NCBI GenBank assembly: GCA_946534745.1
Contig: CAMNDA010000381.1
Span: 1 to 11,017, forward strand
DNA: 11,017 bases
Source of the DNA: an uncultured Verrucomicrobiota bacterium
GTDB taxonomy: Bacteria; Verrucomicrobiota; Kiritimatiellia; RFP12; UBA3636
Direction of reading: 5' to 3'
The notes under the pieces are model-generated. The model was not told where the DNA came from. It worked only from the letters and a program-made list of their open reading frames with translations, and did not search any database. Positions 1 to 6,278 of the stretch are shown here, in pieces. Position 1 is the first letter of the stretch. Every line of letters begins with the position of its first letter. The position numbers were made by a program, and so were the translations under genes.

Positions 1-1
1 G

Positions 2-331
2 AAGACGCCCGGGGAGGAGCTGGTCGTGCTCTGCTCCACGTTCCCGGACTCCTCCATCGAGGGGTACCTGGGCTGGGCCGGATGCCGCGTCGACACCGTG
101 AACGGCGTCAAGGTCCTCAACCTGCGGCATCTGGCGGAGCTGGTCGACGGCTGCACGGACGAGTTCATCCGGTTCGGCATGGACGACAACGACGAATGGA
201 ACGACGATCTGGTCGTCGACGCCGCTCAGATGCGCGAGGCGACCCCGCGCGTGATGGAGCGCTACGCCATTCCCGCCGACCGGAGCTCCGACCTGAAGGA
301 AGAATCCGCCCCGGTGGAAGAGGCCGAGTGA
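2..331 (+). CDS. C-terminal fragment of a probable HtrA/Deg-like serine protease (PDZ region)
   Basis: Partial gene: the reading frame is open from base 2 and ends at TGA 329-331, giving 109 residues. What is visible is a beta-rich stretch with the pattern 'VDTVNGVKVLNLRHLAELVD', followed by 'DEFIRFGMDD' and an end segment 'ATPRVMERYAIPADRSSDL'. The 'VNG..V.NL.HL..LV' pattern is typical of the last PDZ domain of Deg-type proteases (compare plant Deg9-like proteins), and the '...Y.IPADRS.DL' tail is one I associate with trypsin-like proteases of PVC bacteria. The catalytic His-Asp-Ser domain would lie upstream of the window, so protease activity is inferred. These proteins usually act in protein quality control outside the cytoplasm. 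The gene converges on the minus-strand gene ending at 342 with only 10 bp between the stops and no room for a conventional terminator. An alternative is another PDZ protein without a protease domain. Confidence 0.66.
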   Translation, partial: KTPGEELVVLCSTFPDSSIEGYLGWAGCRVDTVNGVKVLNLRHLAELVDGCTDEFIRFGMDDNDEWNDDLVVDAAQMREATPRVMERYAIPADRSSDLKEESAPVEEAE

Positions 332-341
332 TGTCCGCGCC

Positions 342-3185
342 CTACTTCCCGACGGGAGCGACTGCGATTGCGGAGAGGACGCCGGGGCGGGAGGCGTCGT
401 AGGAGACGCGGAAGGAGACGGGCGAGGTGCCGTCGTAGGCGAAGTCGGCGGTCGCGCCGTCGGCGGAGATCGAGAGGCCGTCGACGCCGTCGGCGCCCGC
501 GAGGCGAAACGGCGAGGGCTCGGCGGGGGAGGGCGAGGGGGAGCCGAGCTGGTCGGAGAGGATGGCGGCGGCGATGTCGGGCTTCTCCTCCAGGATCGTC
601 GCGCGGTAGCGTCCGGCGGGGAGCGCAAGCGGGAGCCACGGGCCCTCGACGGCGGTGCACGGCGGGTGCGGCCCGGGCGCGAAGGCGAGATCGTCCGGGG
701 CGGGGACGAAGCCGCCGGTCTTCTCGTCGGGGATGCGCGCAAGCGTTGTCGAACCGAACTCGTGGTAGAGATCGATGGCGGGGAGGCGGAGCGCGCCGTC
801 GGAGTCCGGAGCGGGGAGTCCGCCGAGCGCGGGATCGCGCGCGTAGGCGACGTAGGAGATGCGCGCGTCGCCCGGGGTGGAGAGGTGCGTCCAGAGGTTG
901 GAGGAGGGGTCGAGGGCGGGGAGGAAGGCGAGGCGCCAGTCCGGGGCCGGGGCCCCGGGCGCGGAACCGGCTTCGCGGCTTGCGCGGAAGAGGTTGGTGG
1001 AGGAGTGGAGCGAGCCGTCGGCGTCCGTGAAGGAGGAGACGAGGACGAGGTCCTTGCCGGCCTCGGCGCGGACGAGCCAGCCATAGCCCTCGCGGTGGAT
1101 TTCGGCGAAGGAGCGGACCTTTGTGGCGGCGTTCGCCTGGGGCGGGCGCACGCCCCAGTGGCGGGTGGGCGGCTCAAGTGACGAGTGACGAGTGACGAGT
1201 GACGAGTGGGATGAGGGATTGTCGACGACGGCGAAGGCCCAGGCGCCGTCGGCGCGGGCGAGGAGACGAAGCCTCGGGTTGGCGAGGTGGCGGCGGAGGG
1301 TGGCGCCGAAGGGGAAGAGGGAGACCTTGGCGGGGAAGGCGTCCTCGTGGAGGATCACGTGCGTGACGCCCGTCTTGCGGAGGGCGGCGTACTGGTCGTC
1401 GGTGAAGTCGCCCTCGGTCATCGTCTCGAAGCGACGGAAGACGCGCTCGACGTAGGCGGGCTCCGTGACGGCGGCGTAGCCGTTGAGCATCCGCAGCCCG
1501 GCGCGCATGGCGTGGTATTCGTAGATCGAGCTGTAGGAGGAGTCGCCGGGCCAGATCGGCAGGACGAGCGCGCGCGGCACGAGCCCGCGCGCCTCGGCGT
1601 CGGAAACGGCGGCCGCGTAGGCGGCGTTGGGGCCGGGAAGGAGGCATACGCCCGCGCGCATGCCGCGCGAGGCGGAGAGGAGGACGGCGAGCACCAGCGC
1701 CGCGGCGGGAAGCGCGCGGAGGAAGGGTCGGCGGCGCGGCGCCCGGCGGAGCGTCTCCGCCGCGGAGGCCGAGGCGCGTTCGCGCTGGCCGGAGGCGAGG
1801 CGCGAGAGCGCGAGCGGCGCGGCGGCGCGGCGCAGGAGCGGCGCGAGGGCGGAGAGGGACGACCAGGCGAGCGCGAGGAACGCCGCGTAGAGCGTCGGGA
1901 GGAGGCAGAGGACCTTGAGCGGCTGGCGCACCATCCGGAAGGGCGGGACGAGCCTGCGGACGGCGCGCAGGAGGAGGGCGTCCCCGGGGCCGTTCGTCCC
2001 GAGGGCGAGGAAGAAGGTGGCGACGATCGCCGCGCCGAGGAGGAGCCCGGCGAGCGCGGCGCGGAGCGCGGCGGTGTCGCGCGGGGCGGGGGCCTCGACG
2101 CGGGTCGAGAAGCGCGGGTCGAAGACGATCGCCGGCGAGCGGAACGGCGCGGTGCGGCGCCGGCGCAGGAGGCGCCAGGCCAGGACCAGGGCGGCAGCGA
2201 GCAGCGCGAGGCCGGCGAGCGAGAGCAGCGCCGCGATCGCCCAGCCCTGGTGGAGCTGCTCGGGCGAGTGGCTGAAGTAGGCCGGGTCGAAGAAGGCGTG
2301 CCAGTCGGGCGAATGGCGCGCGAGATCCTGCATCGAACGGCCGCCGGCGGCGTCGGTCGAGGCGTAGGCGCGCTTGGCGGCCCGGCCGAGCGCGCCGCAG
2401 ACCGCGCCGCCGAGCAGGATCGGCGAGAGGGCGCGGACGAGCCGAAGGAAGCGGCGGCGCGAGGCGAAGGGGTTCGCGGGCGAGCGCAGGAGCGCGACGA
2501 GGCCCCAGAGCGGGAGGGCGAGCACGGCGAAGAGGAAGCAGTGCAGGTCGGCCGCGTAGCAGCAGAGCACGAGCGCGCCCGCGAGGACGCCGCCGCGGAG
2601 GCGCCGGTCGCGCACGGCGATGTCGACGCCGAGCGCGACGCCCGGGACGAGCCCCATGCCGAAGCCGGTGGGGGATCCGCCGGCCAGGACGACCCAGCGG
2701 TAGGGGACGCACGTCGCGAGCGCGGCGCAGGCGAGCGCCGCGACGGGGCCGGCGCCGCAGCGGCGGGCGAGGGCGTGGCAGAACGCGAGCCCGAGGAGGA
2801 TCGAGAGCCACTGGGCGAGGTTCCAGGCGAAGGCGTCGGACGCCCCCGCGGCGCGCGCGAGGGAGTAGGGGAGGGCGAACGGGAAGTAGCACAGGTCCGG
2901 GCGCGGCGGGCGGGCCTCGTCGGACGTATTGAACTCCCAGAGGTTGCGGAACCAGGGGAGGCGGCCGCGGAGGTAGGAGTCGAAGAGGTCGAAGTGGTAG
3001 AGCAGCTGCAGGTGGTCCCCCTGCACGAGCGTGCGCGCGGGGGCGTCCCCGGCGTAGCAGGTGTAGGCGATGCCGCGGGCGACGTGCGCGGGGAGCGGCC
3101 GGAGGAACGCGGCCCAGAGCGCGAGCGCGAGCGCGGCGAGCGCCAGGGCGGCGCGGAGGCTGGGGTGTCGGCGCAGGGGCGTCAT
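342..3185 (-). CDS. Large polytopic membrane protein, GT-C glycosyltransferase/YfhO-like
   Basis: 947 residues. Hydrophobic segments lie near residues 12-29, 121-139, 145-163, 175-190, 198-232, 252-270, 314-340, 375-395, 424-450 and 490-505, so roughly ten membrane passes precede a soluble C-terminal half. After the first membrane helix comes a loop with 'GDHLQLLYHF' (56-65) and 'GRLPWFRNLWEFN' (74-86). This resembles the 'D...g..PlWnp' loop of GT-C fold lipid-linked-sugar transferases and YfhO-like proteins. 'PPFRMVRQPLKVL' (414-426) resembles their 'P.F..fR.P.R' loop, and 'LRKTGVTHVILHED' (602-615) resembles the 'l..lgv.yvi' segment of their C-terminal domains. A catalytic residue cannot be assigned. 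Activity is inferred to be glycan or lipid glycosylation at the membrane. The start overlaps the upstream 62-aa gene by 4 bp (ATGA), suggesting translational coupling. Residues 658-670 are encoded by a heptanucleotide repeat array (separate entry), yet the frame stays open to the TAG at 342-344. Confidence 0.62.
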   Translation of the reverse strand: MTPLRRHPSLRAALALAALALALWAAFLRPLPAHVARGIAYTCYAGDAPARTLVQGDHLQLLYHFDLFDSYLRGRLPWFRNLWEFNTSDEARPPRPDLCYFPFALPYSLARAAGASDAFAWNLAQWLSILLGLAFCHALARRCGAGPVAALACAALATCVPYRWVVLAGGSPTGFGMGLVPGVALGVDIAVRDRRLRGGVLAGALVLCCYAADLHCFLFAVLALPLWGLVALLRSPANPFASRRRFLRLVRALSPILLGGAVCGALGRAAKRAYASTDAAGGRSMQDLARHSPDWHAFFDPAYFSHSPEQLHQGWAIAALLSLAGLALLAAALVLAWRLLRRRRTAPFRSPAIVFDPRFSTRVEAPAPRDTAALRAALAGLLLGAAIVATFFLALGTNGPGDALLLRAVRRLVPPFRMVRQPLKVLCLLPTLYAAFLALAWSSLSALAPLLRRAAAPLALSRLASGQRERASASAAETLRRAPRRRPFLRALPAAALVLAVLLSASRGMRAGVCLLPGPNAAYAAAVSDAEARGLVPRALVLPIWPGDSSYSSIYEYHAMRAGLRMLNGYAAVTEPAYVERVFRRFETMTEGDFTDDQYAALRKTGVTHVILHEDAFPAKVSLFPFGATLRRHLANPRLRLLARADGAWAFAVVDNPSSHSSLVTRHSSLEPPTRHWGVRPPQANAATKVRSFAEIHREGYGWLVRAEAGKDLVLVSSFTDADGSLHSSTNLFRASREAGSAPGAPAPDWRLAFLPALDPSSNLWTHLSTPGDARISYVAYARDPALGGLPAPDSDGALRLPAIDLYHEFGSTTLARIPDEKTGGFVPAPDDLAFAPGPHPPCTAVEGPWLPLALPAGRYRATILEEKPDIAAAILSDQLGSPSPSPAEPSPFRLAGADGVDGLSISADGATADFAYDGTSPVSFRVSYDASRPGVLSAIAVAPVGK
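1175..1209 (-). repeat. Five tandem heptamers (TCACTCG) inside a coding sequence
   Basis: On the minus strand five 7-bp units follow one another: CCACTCG, TCACTCG, TCACTCG, TCACTCG, TCACTTG. They are translated as part of the low-complexity segment 'SSHSSLVTRHSSL' (residues 658-670) of the GT-C-like protein. Because 7 is not a multiple of 3, every frame reads the same repeating heptapeptide (S-L-V-T-R-H-S) in a different phase, and this strand has no stop codon in any frame. The opposite orientation (CGAGTGA) contains TGA and would stop in every frame. The array sits between the probable end of one C-terminal subdomain (about residue 656) and the next (about 675 onward). The same heptamer, with the same first unit and the same TCACTTG variant, recurs at 9404-9463. 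Confidence 0.93.
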
Positions 3186-3370
3186 GGGGCGGGCGGCGCT
3201 CCGGCGCCCCCGCCGGGACGGCCGTCCCCGCGGCGCCGGCCGCGGACCGCGGCCAGCACGCCCGCCGCGGCGAGCGCGGCGAGGCAGAGCAGGATGATCG
3301 CGATGCCGAGGGCGGACGAGCGCCCGGCGGGCGCGGGCTCGGAAACGGCGGCGAGGAGGAGTGCGTTCAT
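3182..3370 (-). CDS. Small single-pass membrane protein upstream of the GT-C-like gene
   Basis: 62 residues, starting at ATG (CAT on plus at 3368-3370) and ending at TGA 3182-3184, which overlaps the ATG of the next gene (ATGA). The protein has a short N-terminus, one clear hydrophobic helix (about residues 20-43, 'ALGIAIILLCLAALAAAGVL'), then an Arg-rich cytosolic-looking patch 'RGRRRGDGR' and a Gly/Ala/Pro-rich tail. No family is recognised. Support for a real gene comes from the stop-start overlap with the 947-aa gene, the promoter-like sequence just upstream on the same strand, and the TM-plus-positive-patch layout. No good Shine-Dalgarno is visible. It could be an accessory subunit of the GT-C-like protein or a leader peptide allowing coupled translation. 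An upstream in-frame start (to 3406) would run through the promoter and is less likely. Confidence 0.55.
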   Translation of the reverse strand: MNALLLAAVSEPAPAGRSSALGIAIILLCLAALAAAGVLAAVRGRRRGDGRPGGGAGAPPAP

Positions 3371-3379
3371 GGGGCGGAG

Positions 3380-3406
3380 GCTATACCGGGCGGCGGGGTT
3401 TGTCAA
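3380..3406 (-). promoter_or_regulatory. Candidate sigma70-type promoter for the minus-strand unit
   Basis: Reading the minus strand, TTGACA (TGTCAA on plus, 3401-3406) is a perfect -35 box and TATAGC (plus 3380-3385) is a possible -10 box. The spacer is only 15 bp, two shorter than ideal, so this is weaker than the opposite promoter. The -10 is preceded by CCGG, as in the pilT and panD promoters of this window (CCGGTAT). A transcript would begin very close to the ATG at 3370. Confidence 0.45.
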
Positions 3407-3416
3407 GCCGCTTGAC
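3402..3416. promoter_or_regulatory. Palindrome formed by the two divergent -35 boxes
   Basis: GTCAAG (3402-3407), CCG, CTTGAC (3411-3416) is a perfect 6-bp inverted repeat with a 3-bp centre. Each arm contains most of a -35 hexamer for one of the two divergent promoters, so polymerases for the two directions would compete for overlapping DNA. A regulator binding here would control both sides. No regulator gene is identified. Confidence 0.5.
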
Positions 3417-3440
3417 GCGTCCGGCGGTTTCCCTTATACT
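3412..3440 (+). promoter_or_regulatory. Sigma70-type promoter for the toroid protein gene
   Basis: TTGACG (3412-3417), a 17-bp spacer (3418-3434) and TATACT (3435-3440) match the sigma70 consensus at 5 of 6 positions in each box with ideal spacing. Transcription would start near 3447, leaving a leader of about 59 nt before the ATG at 3506. The rest of 3441-3505 holds a C-rich stretch and an A-run (3485-3490). A weak GGAAA (3494-3498) ahead of the start is the only ribosome-binding candidate. Confidence 0.72.
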
Positions 3441-3505
3441 CCCCCGCAACGAACGCGAACCGCGTCCGGTTTCCCCCCTTTGCGAAAAAACCCGGAAACA
3501 GACCC

Positions 3506-5269
3506 ATGAGCGAAGAACCCGAACAGCCCGTCGAGGAAGTCCAGAACGAAGAGGAACTCGACGAGAGCGAACGCGCCTATCGCGAAATGCAGAAGCTCTT
3601 CGAGGAGCTCTCCTTCCGCGAGCGCTGGCGCCGGATGATGGCCGGCCTCAAGATGCCGCACGACACGGGCGAGTACAAGTTCGCCCGCCTCCAGCTGCAG
3701 CGCCTCTCCGGCCCGGCCGTCGCGGTCGCCGTCCCGCTGATCACCGTCATCATCCTCCTGCTCCTCCCGCGCCGCGAGGCGCCGCCGCCCGTCACGGCCG
3801 CGGTCGAGATCGTCGAACCGCCGGAGGACATCGACATCGAGGAGCCGCCGCCGGATCCGCCGGAGCCGCCGGACATGCTCGAGCCGCAGGACAGCGACAT
3901 CGACGGCCCGGTGGGCGACATCACGCCCGTCGAGCAGCCGGCCGAGGTCTCCAACGAGCCCGTCTCCGCCAAGCCCGCCGAGATGACGACCGTGGCGAAC
4001 GTGAAGTCCCCGATCGTGATGCCCGGCATCATGGCGAGCCGCAACCCCGGCCAGCGCGGCCGCGCCCTCGGCAAGTGGGGCGCCGGCGGCGGCGACGCGA
4101 CGGTGATGCGCGCCCTGCGCTGGCTCAAGATGCAGCAGAAGAGCGACGGCTCGTGGGGCGACGACGGCCAGTTCCGCACGGCCCTCACCGGCATGGCGAT
4201 CCTCACGTACCTGGCGCACAACGAGACGCCGGCGCCGGACACCGAGTTCGGGCCGACGGTCGAGCGCGCGATCCGCTTCCTCTGCGACAGCCTGGGCAGC
4301 GGCGAGTACTTCCGCGACAAGGACGGCAACAACTACTCCCACCCGATCGGCGTCTACGCGCTCGGCGAGGCCTACGCGATGACGAAGAACCCGCTCGTGA
4401 AGAGCGCGGTGGAGCGCGCCGTCCAGCCCATCATCCGCGGCCAGAACCCCGCCAACGGCTGGGAGTACAAGATGGCCCCGACCGCCCGTACGGACACCTC
4501 CTACTCCGGCTGGTGCGCCCAGGCCATCAAGGCCGTCCACGCCTCCGGCGCGCAGGCCCCCGGCCTCGACGAGTGCTACGAGAAGGCGAAGCACGCGTTC
4601 GACTCGACGTTCAACGGCGACCACTTCTTCTACCAGAACACCGGCACCGGAGCCAACGGCCACCCGGGCGAGACCCCGATCGCGACGCTCTGCATGCAGC
4701 TGCTGGAGCAGTACGCCGACCCGAAGGTCAAGGCGGCGATGTCCTACATGGACGCCTGCACCTACGACTTCGAGCACTGGGAGAACCAGCCCTGGGGCGC
4801 CCAGGGCCCCTCGCCGGTCTACTACTGGTACTACCTCACGCAGGCCAAGTTCCAGGTCGGCGGCGCGACGTTCGGCGCATGGAACAAGATGTTCCTGCCC
4901 GAGCTCCAGAAGCGCCAGCAGATCATCAAGGGCGAGGGCGGCGCGTCCGGCTATATGGACCTCAACGGCAAGTACCGCGACATCGGCTGGTGGGACAGCC
5001 CGTCCCGCGGCGAGGCGTTCCGCTCCAACAAGGGCGGCCTGCCCTGCACGTGGTACCAGGGCGGCGCGGCCACCCAGGGCTCGACCTCGCTCGACTGCCG
5101 CATCATGGACACCACGCTCTGCGCGCTGCAGCTGATGGTCTACTACCGCTTCCTCCCGACCTCGCAGCAGGTGGACACCAGCGTCGCGGGCGCGGACGTG
5201 CTCGCCAAGCCCGTCGTCAAGAAGAGCGACGACGTGAAGGTCCAGGTCACCCGCAAGCGCAGCAACTAG
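3506..5269 (+). CDS. TonB-like membrane-anchored prenyltransferase/squalene-cyclase-fold (alpha/alpha-toroid) protein
   Basis: 587 residues. Order of parts: an acidic, charged cytosolic N-terminus (1-66), a single membrane helix (about 69-87), a Pro/Glu/Asp-rich extended linker (91-160; 'EPPEDIDIEEPPPDPPEPPD') like the periplasm-spanning part of TonB, a Gly-rich segment (173-196), then a long helical domain (about 197-555). That domain carries QW-like repeats of the terpenoid cyclase/prenyltransferase fold: 'LRWLKMQQKSDGSWGDDG' (204-221), 'PIGVYALGEAYAMT' (280-293), 'GETPIATLCMQLLEQY' (388-403) and 'PVYYWYYLTQAKFQ' (437-450). I see no DXDD cyclase acid motif, so enzymatic squalene cyclisation is unlikely. 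A structural or peptide/ligand-binding role outside the cytoplasmic membrane is more plausible. It has its own strong promoter, and pyrD lies 97 bp downstream after a repeat array. Similar proteins annotated 'prenyltransferase/squalene oxidase repeat' are common in PVC genomes (recalled). Function unknown. Confidence 0.72.
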   Translation: MSEEPEQPVEEVQNEEELDESERAYREMQKLFEELSFRERWRRMMAGLKMPHDTGEYKFARLQLQRLSGPAVAVAVPLITVIILLLLPRREAPPPVTAAVEIVEPPEDIDIEEPPPDPPEPPDMLEPQDSDIDGPVGDITPVEQPAEVSNEPVSAKPAEMTTVANVKSPIVMPGIMASRNPGQRGRALGKWGAGGGDATVMRALRWLKMQQKSDGSWGDDGQFRTALTGMAILTYLAHNETPAPDTEFGPTVERAIRFLCDSLGSGEYFRDKDGNNYSHPIGVYALGEAYAMTKNPLVKSAVERAVQPIIRGQNPANGWEYKMAPTARTDTSYSGWCAQAIKAVHASGAQAPGLDECYEKAKHAFDSTFNGDHFFYQNTGTGANGHPGETPIATLCMQLLEQYADPKVKAAMSYMDACTYDFEHWENQPWGAQGPSPVYYWYYLTQAKFQVGGATFGAWNKMFLPELQKRQQIIKGEGGASGYMDLNGKYRDIGWWDSPSRGEAFRSNKGGLPCTWYQGGAATQGSTSLDCRIMDTTLCALQLMVYYRFLPTSQQVDTSVAGADVLAKPVVKKSDDVKVQVTRKRSN

Positions 5270-5276
5270 GTCGAAT

Positions 5277-5325
5277 GGTCACACCGTCGCACCGTCACAC
5301 CGTGTGACCGTGTGATCGTGTGACC
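5277..5325 (+). promoter_or_regulatory. Long imperfect inverted repeat (stem-loop candidate) within the octamer array
   Basis: Left arm 5277-5300 and right arm 5302-5325 are complementary at 20 of 24 positions around C5301. Two of the four mismatches become G-U pairs in RNA and two are C-C. The innermost part, GTCACAC/C/GTGTGAC (5294-5308), is perfect. In RNA the apex would have to open, since a 1-nt loop is not possible. No U-run follows, so it is not a classic intrinsic terminator. It could slow readthrough from the toroid gene or shield the pyrD translation start. Confidence 0.55.
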
Positions 5326-5366
5326 GTGTGATCGTGTGACCGTGTGACCGTGTGACCGTTCTACCG
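5279..5366. repeat. Array of eleven 8-bp units (TGTGACCG type) filling the toroid-pyrD gap
   Basis: Read in strict 8-bp register the units are: TCACACCG, TCGCACCG, TCACACCG, then TGTGACCG, TGTGATCG, TGTGACCG, TGTGATCG, three more TGTGACCG, and a degenerate TTCTACCG. All eleven end in CG, and nine end in CCG. The first three are nearly the reverse complement of the others in a rotated register, which creates the inverted repeat described separately. The array starts 10 bp after the toroid gene's stop and its last unit ends immediately before the pyrD ATG at 5367, leaving no recognisable Shine-Dalgarno. A second repeat family (7-bp) occurs elsewhere in the window. Function unknown. Confidence 0.93.
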
Positions 5367-6278
5367 ATGGACGAACCCGATTTGTCGGTGGATCTCGGCG
5401 GCCTCCGGATGAAGAATCCGGTCACGGTCGCCTCGGGGACGTTCGGATTCGGCCGCGAATACGCGGAGTGGATCGACCTGACGAAGCTCGGCGCGGTCAC
5501 GTGCAAGGGCGTGCGGCTCGACCCGTGCCCGGGCAACCCGCAGCCGCGCGTCACGGAGGTCCGCGGCGGCGTCCTCAACGCGATCGGCCTGCAGGGGCCC
5601 GGCGTCGAGGGACTCGCCCGCGAGGGCCTGCCGTTCCTCCACCGGCTCGGCGTCCCGGCGATCTGCAACGTCTGGGGTCGCTCCGTCGGGGAATACGCCG
5701 AGGTTGCGCGCCGCCTCTCCGCCGAGCCGGGCTGCTCGGCGATCGAGCTCAACGTCTCGTGCCCCAACGTCCACGAGGGCGGCGCCGCGTTCGGCACCGA
5801 CCCGCGGACGCTCGCCGCCGTCGTCCGCGCCGCCCGCGCGGCGACGAGGCTGCCGCTCTTCGTCAAGCTCGCGCCGAACGTCCCGGACGTCGTCCCGTTC
5901 GCCCGCGCGGCGGAGGGCGAGGGCGCGGACGCGCTCTCGATCAGCAACACGATCCCCGCGATGCTGATCGACGTCGAGCGCCGCCGCCCGTTCCTCGCGA
6001 ACGTCCAGGGCGGGCTCTCCGGTCCGGCGCTGCACCCGGTCGCCGTGCGCCTCGTCTGGCAGGCCGCGGCCGCCGTGAGAATCCCGATCCTCGGCATGGG
6101 CGGCATCGTCGAGCCGGAGGACGCGATCGAGTTCCTGTGCGCGGGCGCGACGGCGGTCGCGGTCGGCACGGCGAACTTCGCGGACCCCGCCACGCCGCTG
6201 CGCGTCATCGACGGCATCCGCGACTACATGGCGCGCCACAACCTCGCGCGCGTCTCCGACATCGCGATTCCGCGCTAG
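5367..6278 (+). CDS. pyrD: Dihydroorotate dehydrogenase, class 1B-type catalytic subunit
   Basis: 303 residues. The enzyme oxidises dihydroorotate to orotate, the fourth step of de novo UMP synthesis, in the cytosol using FMN. Diagnostic motifs in order: 'KNPVTVASGTFGFG' (16-29), 'GAVTCKGV' (42-49), 'GNPQPR' (56-61), 'NAIGLQGPGV' (71-80), 'ELNVSCPNV' (127-135) with the active-site base Cys132 typical of class 1, 'FVKLAPNV' (165-172), 'SNTIPAMLID' (193-202), 'GGLSGPALHPVA' (215-226) and the FMN-phosphate loops 'ILGMGGI' (241-247) and 'AVAVGTA' (263-269). Length fits class 1B (about 300-310). That class normally pairs with the Fe-S/FAD subunit PyrK; no pyrK is visible here. The ATG at 5367 is chosen because it follows the repeat array and gives the usual N-terminus. 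A GTG at 5352 inside the array would add five residues. Its stop TAG (6276-6278) overlaps the stop of the convergent gene. Confidence 0.93.
   Translation: MDEPDLSVDLGGLRMKNPVTVASGTFGFGREYAEWIDLTKLGAVTCKGVRLDPCPGNPQPRVTEVRGGVLNAIGLQGPGVEGLAREGLPFLHRLGVPAICNVWGRSVGEYAEVARRLSAEPGCSAIELNVSCPNVHEGGAAFGTDPRTLAAVVRAARAATRLPLFVKLAPNVPDVVPFARAAEGEGADALSISNTIPAMLIDVERRRPFLANVQGGLSGPALHPVAVRLVWQAAAAVRIPILGMGGIVEPEDAIEFLCAGATAVAVGTANFADPATPLRVIDGIRDYMARHNLARVSDIAIPR

Noticed and set aside
3182..3370. PEP-CTERM-like sorted protein
   Set aside because: A TM followed by an Arg patch resembles such tails, but there is no secreted domain ahead of it, no clear PEP motif and a long tail after the patch.
1287..3509. 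Very long plus-strand open frame (740 codons) opposite the GT-C-like gene
   Set aside because: Product is dominated by Arg/Gly/Glu/Ala low-complexity, as expected from antisense GC-rich codons; the minus-strand product has coherent membrane helices and family-like loops.
3506..5269. Squalene-hopene cyclase or sterol synthesis enzyme
   Set aside because: Only the fold repeats are recognisable; no DXDD motif and the protein is preceded by a TonB-like anchor and linker.
5277..5325. Intrinsic terminator after the toroid gene
   Set aside because: The stem is imperfect, has no U-run, and is part of a tandem array that continues to the pyrD start.
5352..5366. GTG at 5352 as pyrD start
   Set aside because: It lies inside a repeat unit, adds five non-family residues and has no better ribosome site; the ATG at 5367 matches the normal PyrD N-terminus. 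It remains possible.
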